From assembly GCF_950295315.1 (NCBI RefSeq), contig NC_080164.1:15244427-15308426 (forward strand): a stretch of 64,000 nucleotides of DNA. The letters are read 5' to 3'. How positions within the stretch are numbered: position 1 is the first letter of the stretch; every line of letters starts with the position of its first letter. The notes beneath the pieces were generated by a model. That model ran no database searches. It had not been told where the DNA came from and saw only the letters and a list, made by a program, of their open reading frames with translations. Below are positions 12,401 through 25,496 of the stretch, piece by piece. The position numbers and the translations under genes are program-made. The stretch is from Erinaceus europaeus (lineage: Eukaryota > Chordata > Mammalia > Eulipotyphla > Erinaceidae).

Positions 12401-15400
12401 TTTGGTGCTGGGGCTTTGCACCTGCACAAGCCCAGCAAGTCCCGGGAGATTTGTTCTTCTTGATTTCAGACAGAGACAGAGCAGCCAGCAGCAGCAGAGA
12501 GAGACCATAGCGGTTCTGTCATTCACAAAGCTTCCCCTGCTTCCATGCAGAGAGCTCCCACGTGAAGCTGTAGGCTCGAACCCAGGTTCTTGTGCATAGC
12601 AAGGTGTGTACTCTACCAGATGTGCTGTTCCCCTCCACTTTTAGAAGCCTCTCAGACCTAGAAGTTGCTCTTCATTCCCCCCTCCCCCCCCCCCTTCTAG
12701 ACTGGAGCACTGCTGGGCTCTGGCTTAAGGTGGTGCCAGCGATAGAACCTGGAACCTCAGAGCCTCAGGCATGAAAATCTATTGTGCTACCTATCACTCG
12801 TGCTATTCCCTTCCAGACCCTACAACAGTCACTTATCAGTATGAACTGCGACTCCTAGAATTTGTCTGGGCAGAGACAGATGCGACCATCCCAACTCCTA
12901 CAGCTGCACCACAGCGACACCGTGAGACACTGTTTGGTGTGGAGACCGACTGCCTCCCACAAGTCCCGACACCAGGTCAGGCCCTTTCCGAGCTGCTCCT
13001 TCATTCTCTACAAGGACTTTCTGGGCACTGACACCGTGACAGCAACTGTTCCTGCCCCCAGGAGTACTGGCAAAACACTCCCCCCCCCCCCCCGAGGTCT
13101 CAGTCTGGCGAGGAAAAGCAGAGAAGTGGTCCGGGAGGTGGCGCAGTGGATAAAGCACTGGACTCTCCAGCAGGAGGTCATGAATTCGATCCCCCACAAC
13201 ACATGTGCCAGAGTGATGTCTGGTTTATTCTCTCTCTCCTCCTACCTTTCTCATTAATGAATAAAATCTTTAAAAGAAGAAGAAGAAAAGCAGAGAAGAT
13301 CAAAATAATGGGCAAAGCTGGCAGAACACACACAATGCCACGTACAAGGATCCGGGTTCAAGGCCCCAGCTGCCACATGGGAGGGCCTGCACAGGAGGCA
13401 CCTCTCGAGTGGTGGGGCGATGCTGTGGTGTCCCTCTGTCTCGCCCTCTACCATAAATAAATAAGGACGGAGAGGCCGCCAGGAAAGGTGGCATGGGTGC
13501 ACTGAAGATGCCAGCACAGGAAGACACAGCACTAGGAGGCATGGCTGTGGAGCCATGGGGCAGGGCATGTGGAAGCTTGCTCTCGCTTCCGGAAGGGCTC
13601 AGGGTGACAGTTCTCCCCACCCTCTCTCCTCAGCCTGGGAGGGGGATTCTGTCTTGAGAACCAGACTCACTCCTGTGACTTCAAGCATTCTCTCCCCTCT
13701 GTCCACTCGAGGGTGACTGTCCCCACGTCCTTCACATACTAGCATCCCTGGGTTACAACTTCTGGCCTGGGATGGAAGCGGATACGAGGACCCGCTAGCT
13801 GGCCTTACCCAGGTGCGCCTGGGGTTCGATGCCGGGCTCAGCATCACATCTGCTCACAGGATCTGTGACGGGGGCGCACTTATCAGTGAGGATGATGCAG
13901 CCTGCAGCTAATGCACCAGGCGTAGCCCACAGCCGCTCACCTGCGAGGCTACCAGAGGAGCCGCGGCGCTGGGCCCGGATGTCACCTGACAGAGGTGTCA
14001 CCCACCTGCCCTCAAGTTACCGAAGAGCACTAAGAAACCTAAGCGGGGAGCCACAAAGGTCAGACGTGGAGCAGCCGCAGGCACGGGAACCCTGTCCAGG
14101 TGCGCTCATTCGTGGCGCCGGGGTGGAAGTTCGGGCTTTCGGATGGACAGACGTAAAACTGAGTAAGGAGTCCAGCAGGGGCTGGGAGATGGCTCTCCTG
14201 GTCGAGTGCCTGCCTTCCACGCACGAAGCCCTGGGTTTTGAGCCCCGGCGCCACAAAGGAGCACCATGGACAGCACCATGGATGCTCTACAGATGATGCA
14301 GCCATGCTGCCCTGCCTTTCCCTGTGTCTGCCCCTCCTCTCTCTCTAACAGTTGACACAGACCAAAGTAACCGGGCCTGGGAGGCCACTCGGCTTTGGTA
14401 TCACAGGTGTGTAAGGCCCCGAATTCATTCCCTGGCATAGCATTAAAAGAAGGCTCCGGGGGAGTCGGGCTGTAGTGCAGCGGGTTAAGCGCAAGTGGTG
14501 CAAACAAAGCGCAAGGACCAGCCTAAGAATTCTGGTTCGAGCCCCTGGCTCCCCACCTGCAGGGAAGCCGCTTCACAGGCAGTAAAGCAGGTCTGCAGCT
14601 GTCTGTCTTTCTCTCCCCCTCTCTGTCTTCCCCTCCTCTCTCCATTTCTCTCTGTCCTATCCAACAATGATGACATCAATAACAGCAATAATAACTACAA
14701 CAATAAAACAAGGGGAATGAAAGGAAATAAATAAATAAAAATAAATTTTTTTTTTTTTTAAAAAAGCTCCAGGAGCCTGGGAGCTGACATTGGAAGAGGG
14801 GGGTGGGATTCTGGACTTGCAAGCGTGAGGGCAACTTCAGTCTCTGACACTGCATGTACAAGAGGGGTGCTCTGATTCGCCTTCTCTCTTTCTTTTAAGA
14901 AGTAACATAAACCATGGTCCGGGAGGTGGTGCAGTGGATAAAGCAGTGGACTCTCAAGCATGAGGTCCCGAGTTCAAGCCCCAGCAGCACATGTGTCAGA
15001 GTGATGTCTGGTTCTTTCTCTCTCTCCTCCTTTTTCATAAATAAATAAATAAATAAATAAGAAATAACATAAACCTGGCAAAGGAAGGAAGGAAAAAAAG
15101 ACTCAGGAAAGGCACAGGGTAGGTGGACCTGGTAGCTTTACGCCAGTGCTTCAAACTAGAACACCGGGGGCTGGGTGGTGGTGCAACTGGGAAAGTGCAC
15201 GAGTCACCAGGGTCAAGGCCCTGGTCCCCACCTGCAGGGGGAAGCTTCAGGAGTGGCGGAACAGGCTCCAGGTGTCTCTCCTTGCCCCTCTCTTGACCTC
15301 TCTCACCTTATTTCTCCCTGTCTCTGTCATAATTGAAAAATAAATCACCTAGAAAACTGGGTGGGGATAGGTAGCATAATGGTTATACAAAGATACTTCC

Positions 15401-18400
15401 ATCCCTGATGCTCCTTAAGTCCCAGGTTCAATTCCCTGCACCACCATAAGCCAGAGAGGAGCAACGCTCGGGTGAAAAATAAGTCCAAACCCGAAGGCCC
15501 CCACCCGGCTCCTCCCCGCTCTGCCACCCTGTGCCATGAGGCACGCCTGCTGCTCTCGGGCCTCGCAGACCCACTGATGCCAGCCCGCCGTTGGGCTCTC
15601 AATGCCCCCGCCAGCCCTGCTCCCTCCGGCCCCTCCCTCTGCCCTTGGCTGGGGGTGTCTGGGGACTCACCGAGCCATTGAGGCCGTTCCGGGTGGCCGT
15701 CTTCTTCACCTCCGGCCTGGAGGCGATGATGAGGTAGGTCTCGATGCCCTTCTCGTCCAGGTAGTCGCAGCGGCTGCCCCCGTCACCCGGCTCCACGTCA
15801 AACTCCCCCTTGAGGCAGTCCATGGTGCTCTGCGAGATGTGCACGCGCCTGTGGGCAGGGCAGGGGCTGAGCGGGCAGAGGGGGACACTGCCCAGCCAGA
15901 GGGCAGCCCCCACACCGGGTGACTCAAGCCAGGCCTCAGCGAGCAGGTGTCTCCCGGCTCACGAGCAGGAGAGGGCTGGCCCCTGGGCACAGTGACAGAA
16001 GCCTGGCCGCTAAACTGGGGGTGAAGGGAGGGACAGTGTGTCCCCCCAACTTCAGGGTTCAACCCCTGGCTTCCCACTCTGTCCTCACAGACTGGACAAA
16101 TCTTCCCTGAACCCCAGAGCCATGAAGGGTGCCCCCCCCAGTGTGTCTTTCTCTACAGCGCCGCCCACTGCCGGAGGACCAGAAGCCCATTCTGGGGCCA
16201 TCCCCACCCAGCAAGGGGGAGGTGTCCCCATGTCCTGAGCCCGGGCTCCCCAGGACAGGAGTCAATCTGGCCAAGGGGCAGCTCTGCCGCTGTGACAGCC
16301 ACTGGACACCCCATCCTGGAAGGTGGACCAGGGACACAGGCCCCCACCTCAGGCCAGGGGCAGGACTACTGCCACCAGGTCCCGTCCCCTCGCTCACCCG
16401 GGGATGCCGCCGGCCTCCATCTTGTTGGCCACGGTGACGTCGGTGGACCACACGTCGTACTGCCAGCGCTTCTGGCCCAGCACGCCGCCCAGCACGGCGC
16501 CCGTGTGCACACCCACGCGCATGTCCACGCCTGTCTTTGTCTTCTCCCGCACGTAGCTGTGGGGCACGGGGAGGGTGTCTGGGCAGAGCCAGAGCAGGAG
16601 CAGGGCCCCCGTCAAAGGCCGAGGGGTGCACCACACACCCCGTGGCCCCATCCCGTGTGAGCTGAGCAGCCTGTGCTAGGGACAAAGCAAGTGGGCCCGA
16701 GCGCAGTGTGACATGGGGTCTGGGGGTGACACGGCTGCCGCCCCCCCCAACCTTCTCTACCCCCCCATGCAGGTCTCAGGCAGTAAAACCACAGTGAGCA
16801 GCGAGGGGCAGACAGGACACTCAGCACCCTGCCGATCGTGGACGGGAAGGCCGAGCAGAATGTTCTGGAAAGGTGGCAGGGCACCCAGGCCATCACTGAT
16901 TATATTCACCTGGAGGTGGCAGCTTGCCAGCCTCCCTCGGAGGTGGGGTGAAGGGGTACCCATGGCCTTGCTCACCACTCCCCTCTCACTGCCAAGCCTG
17001 TCACCCAAAGTCCCCGGGAGGCCTTGGTCCACCAGCGGGGGTCACCCCCCACCCCCAGTCCACACACAGTCATGACGGAGATGCTTGAGGGGAGGTGGCA
17101 GTGGCCACCTGGGGACCTGGAAAGGGTTCCAGGCTGGACCCCCGTCACCAAGCCCACCCGTCCCTCACAGCTGGGATGCCTGACCTGCCATCTGGGGGAC
17201 GGGCAGAGCCCTCCCTGCACCCCTCTGCCTCTGCGGGGAGACGGAACAGTAGGGCACAGCGGCAGCGTCCTGTGTGTGAGGCTGGAGCCCCTTCACCCCA
17301 GAGTGCTGCCCCCCCAGGGGAAGCGGGACGTCCACGTACGAGATGGCCTCCACCATGGCGAGCCCCATGAGGATGGAGCACACGGCGTGGTCCTCCCGGT
17401 AGTCAGGCAGCCCGCAGATGCAGTAGTAGCAATCTCCCAGGATCTTGATCCGCAGTTGGTGGTATTTCTGAGAGGAAGGGCAGGGCCGGGCGGTGGAGGG
17501 GCGGCCAGGAGAGGGGGGCCTGGCAGGGAGGCCCGGGGTGGGCAGGGGCAGGGCAGGGCCCCGGGGGTGCCCAGGGAGGAGGCACTCACGGCCGCCAGCT
17601 TGTCAAAGCGGGCAAAGAGCTCGTTGAGCAGCTTCACCAGTTCCTGGGCGCTGCAGGCAGATGACAGCTGGGTGAAGCCCACGATGTCGGCGAAGAGGAT
17701 GCTGTGGAGAAGGCGGGGGGCCAAGTGAGGGGCAGGTCCTTCCAGCTGGAGCAGGCCCTGCCTGAGTCCACGCCCAGCCCCGTCCCACGCCTGCCCGCCT
17801 GCCAGAGTGAGTCGGGCTCAGACATTTGATTGCTGTGATTCGGTTCTCTTCCCCAGAGCCCTGGGACCTCAGAGCCTAAGGCAGGAAAGTCTTCTGCGTC
17901 ACCCCAATGCTGTCTCCCCTGCTACCTCCGAGGAGTTTCCCCTGTGCTCCAGTCTCACCTGTGGTGCCAGGACTCAAACCCAGGGCCCCGCTGCAAGGGA
18001 AGGCGGGCACTCTTACTGGGTGAGCTATCTCGCTTTGACACTTTTATTTTTTTGCCACCAGGGTCTCAAAGCCTGCACGATTTTGCCCTCACTCCCCAGA
18101 AGGCTTTTTTTTTTTTCCTGATAGAGATGAGACAGAGATAGAGGAGAGAAGAGACAGACCTGCAGACTTGCTTCACCACTGTGAAGCTTCTCCCCGGCAG
18201 CTGGGGACCAAGAGCTTGAACCCAGGACCTCACACGTGATAATGTGTGCACCTTACCTTGGGCACTACCCCCCAGTCACCGGGCTCTGACATTCTTCTAT
18301 TTTGTTGTTGGGAGACAGGGAGAGGGAGAGGGAGAGAAGAGAAACACCACATCATAGCTCCACTGTCCACAGAGCTTCCCTGTGCTAAGGCTCTGTTCGG

Positions 18401-21400
18401 TGGTGCCAGGGCTCGAACCCCACACTGAGGCTTGAGCTCTGCTGCGTGCCGCCTCTCAGCCAGGGCTCCGACATGGGTGGAGCTCACCCTGTGCCCTGTG
18501 GAAGCCCAGGCTCACCCTCCCTCCGGCCCCGGCGCCCGCACCTGACGTTCTCGTGGCGGTACATGTACATGGTGTTAAACTGCTGCTGGTCCTTCTGACT
18601 CTCGTCCTTCTTCATGTCTTTCAACATCTCGTCGGCCACATGTTTGGGCAGGATGGACAGCATAAGGTTCTCCTGCAGGGGAGGGGGCGGGGGGCCGTTA
18701 GCAGGAACAGCCCTGGTCCCAGTGACAGGCAGCAGGGACGGGGTGGGCTTCTGGGCTCCACAAAGGCTCAGCCTGCACAGCGGCCCAGCTGACATCCAGC
18801 AGGAACCCAGGCTAGGCTGGGTACCACCCAGTCAGTCACCTGGAGGGTGGGACTTCAGAGTCGTGAGCCCCTGCCCCACCCCCCTAGAGCAATGACTCAG
18901 ATTCAACGTGTCTGTAGATCTAAGACACCTGGGTCTCGAGCTGGGGCTGCAGAAACAGGCAAGACTCTCCCGTGGGGTTGGGAGGTGGGGGCGCAGATCC
19001 CAACCTCGGAGCCCATGTTGAGCAGTTCCAGCTGACTACATAGACAGACCTGGCAGGGTGACTGGGCAGATGTGGTCTGTCGCTGGGCTGAGAACCCAGC
19101 CCGCCCTGTGCTTGGTGCAGGCAGGAGGGGAGGAGCAGGCTCCCTAATCCTGGGTCTGGTGTCATGGCCAGAGCAGCCCCGCGCACTCACAAGCTATCAC
19201 ACTTCGGGGAGACCCGTCTCCTTTCTGTCTTGGGGGTGAACTCTCATTATTATTAGTAGTAATAGTAACTGGAACACTGCTCAACTCTGGCCTAAGATGG
19301 TATTGCAGATTGAACCCGGGACCCTAGAGCCCTAGGCATGAAAATCTGTGTATTTCTGAAGCATGATGCTTCAGAAGAAGACTCATGCCTGAGGCTCTGA
19401 AGTCCCAGGTTCAATCCCCAGCATCACTGTAAGCCAGAGCTAAGCAGTGCTCTGGAAAATATATATCTATATGTAGATATTGATATATATGTATGTTTAT
19501 CCATAAATGAGAGTGAGAGTCAGAGACTGGGACTGGGAGATGGCTCAGCAGAGAGCACTTTACTGGACACAAAACCCTCAGTCCAAGGCTCTGGAACCAC
19601 AAGGGGGCAGCATGGCCAGTGGAGTAGCCCCTGAACCCCCAGCCCTCTGCCCCTCAGGACACAGAAGTAAAGCCAACTGGGCTCTGGGGAGGCTGCTCAG
19701 TGGTGTCACAGGTGTGAAGCCCGGGGTTCACCCCATCGCATGATACTGAAACATACGCACACTGTGTATTAAGCTGCAGGAAAAGTCATGCTGTCTTTTT
19801 CTGTTTTTTTTTTTAAATATTTATTTTATTTATTTATTCCCTTTTGTTGCTCTTGTTGTTTTATTGTTGTAGTTATTATTGTTGTTGTCGTTGTTGGATA
19901 GGACAGAGAGAAATGGAGAGAGGAGGGGAAGACAGAGAGGAGGAGAGAAAGCTAGACACCTGCAGACCTGCTTCACCGCCTGTGAAGCGACTCCCCTGCC
20001 GGTGGGGAGCCGGGGTTTGAACCGGGATCCTTATGCCGGTCCTTGTGCTTTGCGCCACCTGCGCTTAACCCGCTGTGCTACAGCCCGACTCCCTTTCTGT
20101 TTTTTTTTTTTAAATATTATTTAATTATTCATGATTGGATAGAGACAGAGGGGGAGGGGTAAAATAGGGAGAGACAGAGAGAACCTGCAGCCCTGCTTCA
20201 CCACTTGTGGAAGTTTCTCCCTGTAGGCGGGGACCAGGGGCTTGAATCTGGGTCCTTGCGCACTATAACGTGTGCGCTTAACCAGGTGCGCCACCGCCTG
20301 GCCCCCTCTATGTTTTTCTTTCTTCTTTTATGTTATTTATTTATTTATTGGATAGAAACAAAAATTGAGAGGGATGGGGTAAAGAGAGGGAGAGAGACAG
20401 AGAGAGACACCTGCAGCCCTGTTTCACCATTTGTGAAGCTTTCCCCCTGTAGGTGGGGACCAGGGGCTTGAACCTGGCTCCCTGTGCACTGTAGTGTGTG
20501 CACTTAACCAGGTGCGCCACCACCTGGCCCCCTCCATGTTTTTCTATGCAAAAACGTGTCATGAGTTTCCTGACAACCCAGCAAATTACCTATGTGCAAA
20601 TACACGTCTACAGAGAGAACACACCTACATATGCTCACAGACACCACACCATGCTCGAGCATGTCTGATGCCGAGCGTCACGCGTGTCAGCTCCAGTGCT
20701 GAGCCACCTTCCCTGGGCTTCGGGCCCGAAACCTTCTCCTGCAGGCAGCTCCCTAGGCCTGGTGCCCAAAGCCCACCACTGTCACCGCCTCCGTGTAGAC
20801 ACTCAGGGCTCGAATCAGGAACGAGATGCCACAATAACCCCATCCCCCAGGGCAGGGAGAGCAGGGGACACTTTAATCTTGGTGCCTGGCTCACCCCTCC
20901 TCCCCCTGTGCATTGAGGGGACCCCAGAGAGAAGTCTCAGGACTCACCCCAACTTAAGCGATTGAGGCAATGCCGTGGAAGATACTGGGCCTGGGAGGAC
21001 TTCCAAAGAAGCCAGAGTCCAGGTCACAGGAAAGCCGCCCATGGGGCCTACCAGGCAGACCCCACCTACAGGCCTACAGGAGGTGCAGAGGGAGGGGAGA
21101 GGTCTCCAAAGCCCAGAGCTGAGGCTGGGTCTTCCCAGCACAGAACAAGAGCTCACTCTGCCCGAAATAGCAGCTGCTCTGTATTTCTGGGGTCAGAAGA
21201 ATGTTCCCAGCCTCTGGCCCAGAGATGGTTCCCCTGGGAGCGGATCCCAGAGAGAGAATCTGGGAGAAGGCAGAGGCTCCTGGACATATCCTCTGCTCGA
21301 GGGAGACACAGCCTCAGGATGCGACGGGCAGGCCTCCAGCACGAGGAAAGCCCCTGGACTTGACTCGCGCAGGTTGAGACTCATGCTCCGTGGTGCCGCC

Positions 21401-23544
21401 GGGCTCGTGTGTATAGAGAAGGGGACGCTGAAGGTGGGCCCCAGAAAAGCTTTCCTGATTTAAAAATTGCTTCACAGTGATTACACAGCTGATGCTTTAA
21501 AAACAATGTTTTTAAAAAAGTTCTTTAACTTGAAATAAACACTAAACTTCCTGTTGCCTCCAGCTGTGACCTTAACACTGACCCCAGCTTGTCCGGAACC
21601 AGTTTTCTTAGAAAGGGAAGAGCTGGGATGGGAGGTGGCCCACCCAGTAGGGCGCACGCTTTATACCACGTGTGAAGACTGGGGCTCAAGTCCCCAACCA
21701 CCCCAGGGGAGCACCGTGCAGGAAGGAGCTTCACGGGTGGTGGGGCACTGCAGCGGTGTCTTGCTTCCTCTCTAGCTGGAAACTAGAGAGCAGAGTCGGG
21801 GGAGTCTGACAGTAAGCGCAGGTGGCGCAAAACACAAGGATCCTGGTTGGAGCCTCCGGTTCCCCACCTGCAGGAGGAGTCGCTTCACAGGCAGTGAAGC
21901 AGGTCTGCAGGGGTCTATCTTTCTCTCCCTTATCTTCCCCTCCTCTCTCCTATCCAACATTTCTCTCCTATCCAACAACGACAACATCAACAACAACAAC
22001 AACAACTCCAGTAAAACAACAAGGGCAACAAAAGGGAAAATAAATATTTGAAAAAAAGAGTAGGATTCCATGTGTGAAGTCCCAGAAGCAAACAGAAGAC
22101 CCTAAGCTGAGAAAGGAGCCCCAGGGCCAGCAGGGGGGTGGGGGCAGTGGCCCCCCGAGGGCTGACAGCATGGGGCTGGACTGTCTTTAGTTCTCTTGAG
22201 TGAAGCCTCCTGTACCCCCCCCATCTCTGCTATTATGTGGCCATCTGCCCTGCATTTTCTCCTTTCTGCTTGTGTCTGTGTGATCCCACTACTCCTGGTG
22301 GACTTCCCCCTGTATTTTTAAAAAATTGTCTTTATGTATTGGATAGAGATAGAGAAATCAAGAGGGAAGGGGAAGATGGAGAGGGAGAGAGATAAACACC
22401 TGCAGAACTGCTTCACCACTTGGAAAGCTTTTCCCCTAGAAAAGAGGTGGGGACTGGGGGCTCAAACTTGGGTCTTTGCACACTGTATTGTGTGCGCTTA
22501 ACCAGGTACACCACCACCTGGCCCCACCCCCTTATTTTATTATTTTGTCTCCAGGGTTACTGCTTGGAGCTCAGTGCCTGCACTACAAATCCACTACTCC
22601 TGCAGCCATTTTTTTCTGATAAAATGAGAGGAGGGGGAGGTAGAGAGGGAGAGAAACAGACAGACACCTGCAGACCTGCTTCACCGCTTGTGAAGCAAAC
22701 CCCTTGCAGGTGGGGAGCCGGGGACTCAAACTAGGATCTTTGTGGGAGTCCTTTGAATTATGTTCGCTTAACCCGGTGCACCACCGCCAGGCCCTCTTAT
22801 TTTTTCATTGTAACAACAGCATATTCAGCTCTGGCTTGGCTTGAACCAGGGACCTCAGAGTCTCAGGAAGAACCATCATGCTGTCTCCCCAGCCTGGAGT
22901 TTTGTTCTTTTAAGAGCTATTTATGGCAGAGAGAGACAAGACCATCCCTCTGGCACATGTGGGACCAGAGGTTGAATTCAGGACCTCATGCTTCTAAGCC
23001 TGGCATTTTAGCCACTGTGCCACCTCCTGGGTCATCTGTTGGAATTCTTCCCTTCAATTTCAGACAGAGTGATGGGGGGGGGGGGGGAAGGCCAGCAAAA
23101 TAGCTCACTTGGATAGTACGCTGCTTTGCCACATGCATGACCCAGGTCCAAGCTGGGCCCCCACTGCCCTGAAGGAAGCTTTAGTGTTCTCTCTCTCTCT
23201 CTCTCTCTCGCTCCCTCTTTCTCCCTCTCTCTTGCTCTTTCTCCCTCTTCCCCTCTCTCGTTCCTTCCCTCCCTCCTTCCTATCTCTATCTTTAAAAAGA
23301 ATGAGGGAGGGGGGCAGACAGAGGAAAGACAACACATCACTGCTCTACCATCCATGATGCTCCCCTCAGTGTCCTGCCTGGTGCCAAGGGCTGGAACCCA
23401 AGTCCTTGCCAACTAGCTCACCTGGATAGCACGCTGCTTTGCCCAGGTTTGAGTCTAGCCCCACCACACTTGGAAGTTTCTGTGCTGTGGTGTGTCTCTC
23501 TCATCAAAAAAAAAAAAAAAGCCTGGAGCAGTGAAGCCCTGCTG

Positions 23545-23588
<44 letters not shown>

Positions 23589-24865
23589 CAGGGAGGTCAC
23601 AGCCCTGTCAGACATGTGTGAGCCTTGGGCTGACTGGCTTTTGAGGGGAGGTGGGTGTGTGTGGGGGGGATCTGAGATGCCACCTTCAGGCCTGAGAGCT
23701 GCTGTGTAGACAAGAGAGGAGACTGGCTTCATGGACCTGGGAGAAAGAGCCGGTGAGCACAGACTGCCGAGGACGGTCACACCTCCCCCAGGATGGAGAA
23801 TTCTCTAGTCAAAACAGTTCACAGGAAGAATGTGCTGCCCTGAGAGGCAAGTTCCCCTCCCGACACCAGTGAAGGGGACACAGGCTTGTGGGCCTAGAGG
23901 AAGGCGTCCACCCAGTTCCAGAAGTCCAGGCCTGGGTGCTGAGAGCTGAGAGGAGATGGGGGACAACTCCAGTCTCTCCTGTCGGTCAGGACTGTGATGA
24001 ATAAGCCTCCTAGAAACACAGCCACTAGAGACCAGGCCCTGACCCTCATTGGGAAAAGAGAGAACAAGGCTGGAAGGGCTCCCGTCAGCTGAGGAGTCCT
24101 AAGAGGGCCTGAGGATCGAGCCTGCACACTTAGCTCCAAGGGTAAGGATTAGGCCTTCCACACGTCCTTCCTTCCCTTGCTTACATGGCCCAATGTTCCC
24201 CGCAGAGACGGCTACATGCATACGCCAGCCAAGAAGCAGGAGTGGCCACTTCAGCCTCGGGAAGAAGGAGGCGGCCATTTCAGTTCCATGGGACAGAGGG
24301 ACCCCAGGGCAAATGCACACAGATGTCAGTGGGTGCCTCTAGGCCTTGGCAGGGTGAGAGAGAGAGAGAAGTGTATGTGTTTGTGTCCGCTAACAAGAGC
24401 TTCGGCCTGTGCTAGGCTGCACGGCCTCTTGGCCGGGGGTCCCGGAGTCTGTGCTGAGTGAGCTGAGCTGCTGGGGTGCTGAACCCCAACAAGCAGCAGG
24501 TCAGCAACGCCCACCAGGCCCCAGCCCTGGCTCCTCGGTGCTGACTCACGCCGGCCTCACCTCTGCGGCTCAGCACCGGGAGGAAGGAGGTTGGCGTACA
24601 ATGCTCCCGGGGCCTCAGTTGTTACAGAAGATCCTCTGGTGAGGGGTTCAGGAGTTAATTACAGCGCGGAGGCCAGCAGGGACTCGGCAAATGAGCTCGG
24701 CGAGGAGACATAAAGCCTCTGCAGCACCAGGTGAGCGGCCAGGAGGAGGGGGAGAGACGGTGCGGGTGTGACTGCGTGGCCCCGCTTGGATGGAGTCTGC
24801 GTGAGGTCAGCATGCAGTCTGCTTCAAGGACACATGTGTCCCGTCTATGCACTGGGTGCTCCCAT

Positions 24866-24911
<46 letters not shown>

Positions 24912-25457
24912 TATCCAGGTCTTCACTGACCAAGCATCTGTGAGCTTCCAGACCGTGGGAGCCAAAGCCCTCTGGAGGGCACAGTCTCTCCTGGCATGAG
25001 CCCCCAAGCAGAGGAGACAGCAGGTGGAAGGCTGTGCGGGGGAGGCCCAGCCTGCCGGCGCCCGGAGGTCACAGCCCAGCCTGCTTCTTCTCACAGCAAA
25101 AGGACAAGGGACCACACAAGACTCAGGAAACCTGGAAACTTCAGTGGTGGAGGGCCGCTGAGCTCCAGCCAGACCCAGTGCTACCTCCCAGAAGGTCCTA
25201 GTACTCAAGCCACTCCACAAGTCCCTGAGCTGACTCTGCAGAAGGTCAAGATCAAGGGTCTTCGGAGGGCAAGGAGAGGCTGGAACTCAAGCCTCTCAGA
25301 GCCCCCCCAAACAAGACTCTCCAGTCCAGAGTCAGGGAGCAGTGAACAGCAAGTGACCGACTACCCCGACCCTTTTTCACACAGTGCTAGGGATCAAACA
25401 TGGGACCACATGCATGTGTGCCACCCTGAGCTATCTCCCTGGCCCAATGTGTTAGAT

Positions 25458-25496
<39 letters not shown>

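Noticed and set aside
23546..23586. Direct repeats suggestive of a CRISPR-like array (also other AC, GATA and GAAT tracts)
   Set aside because: Simple microsatellites in a mammalian genome, with no spacer structure.
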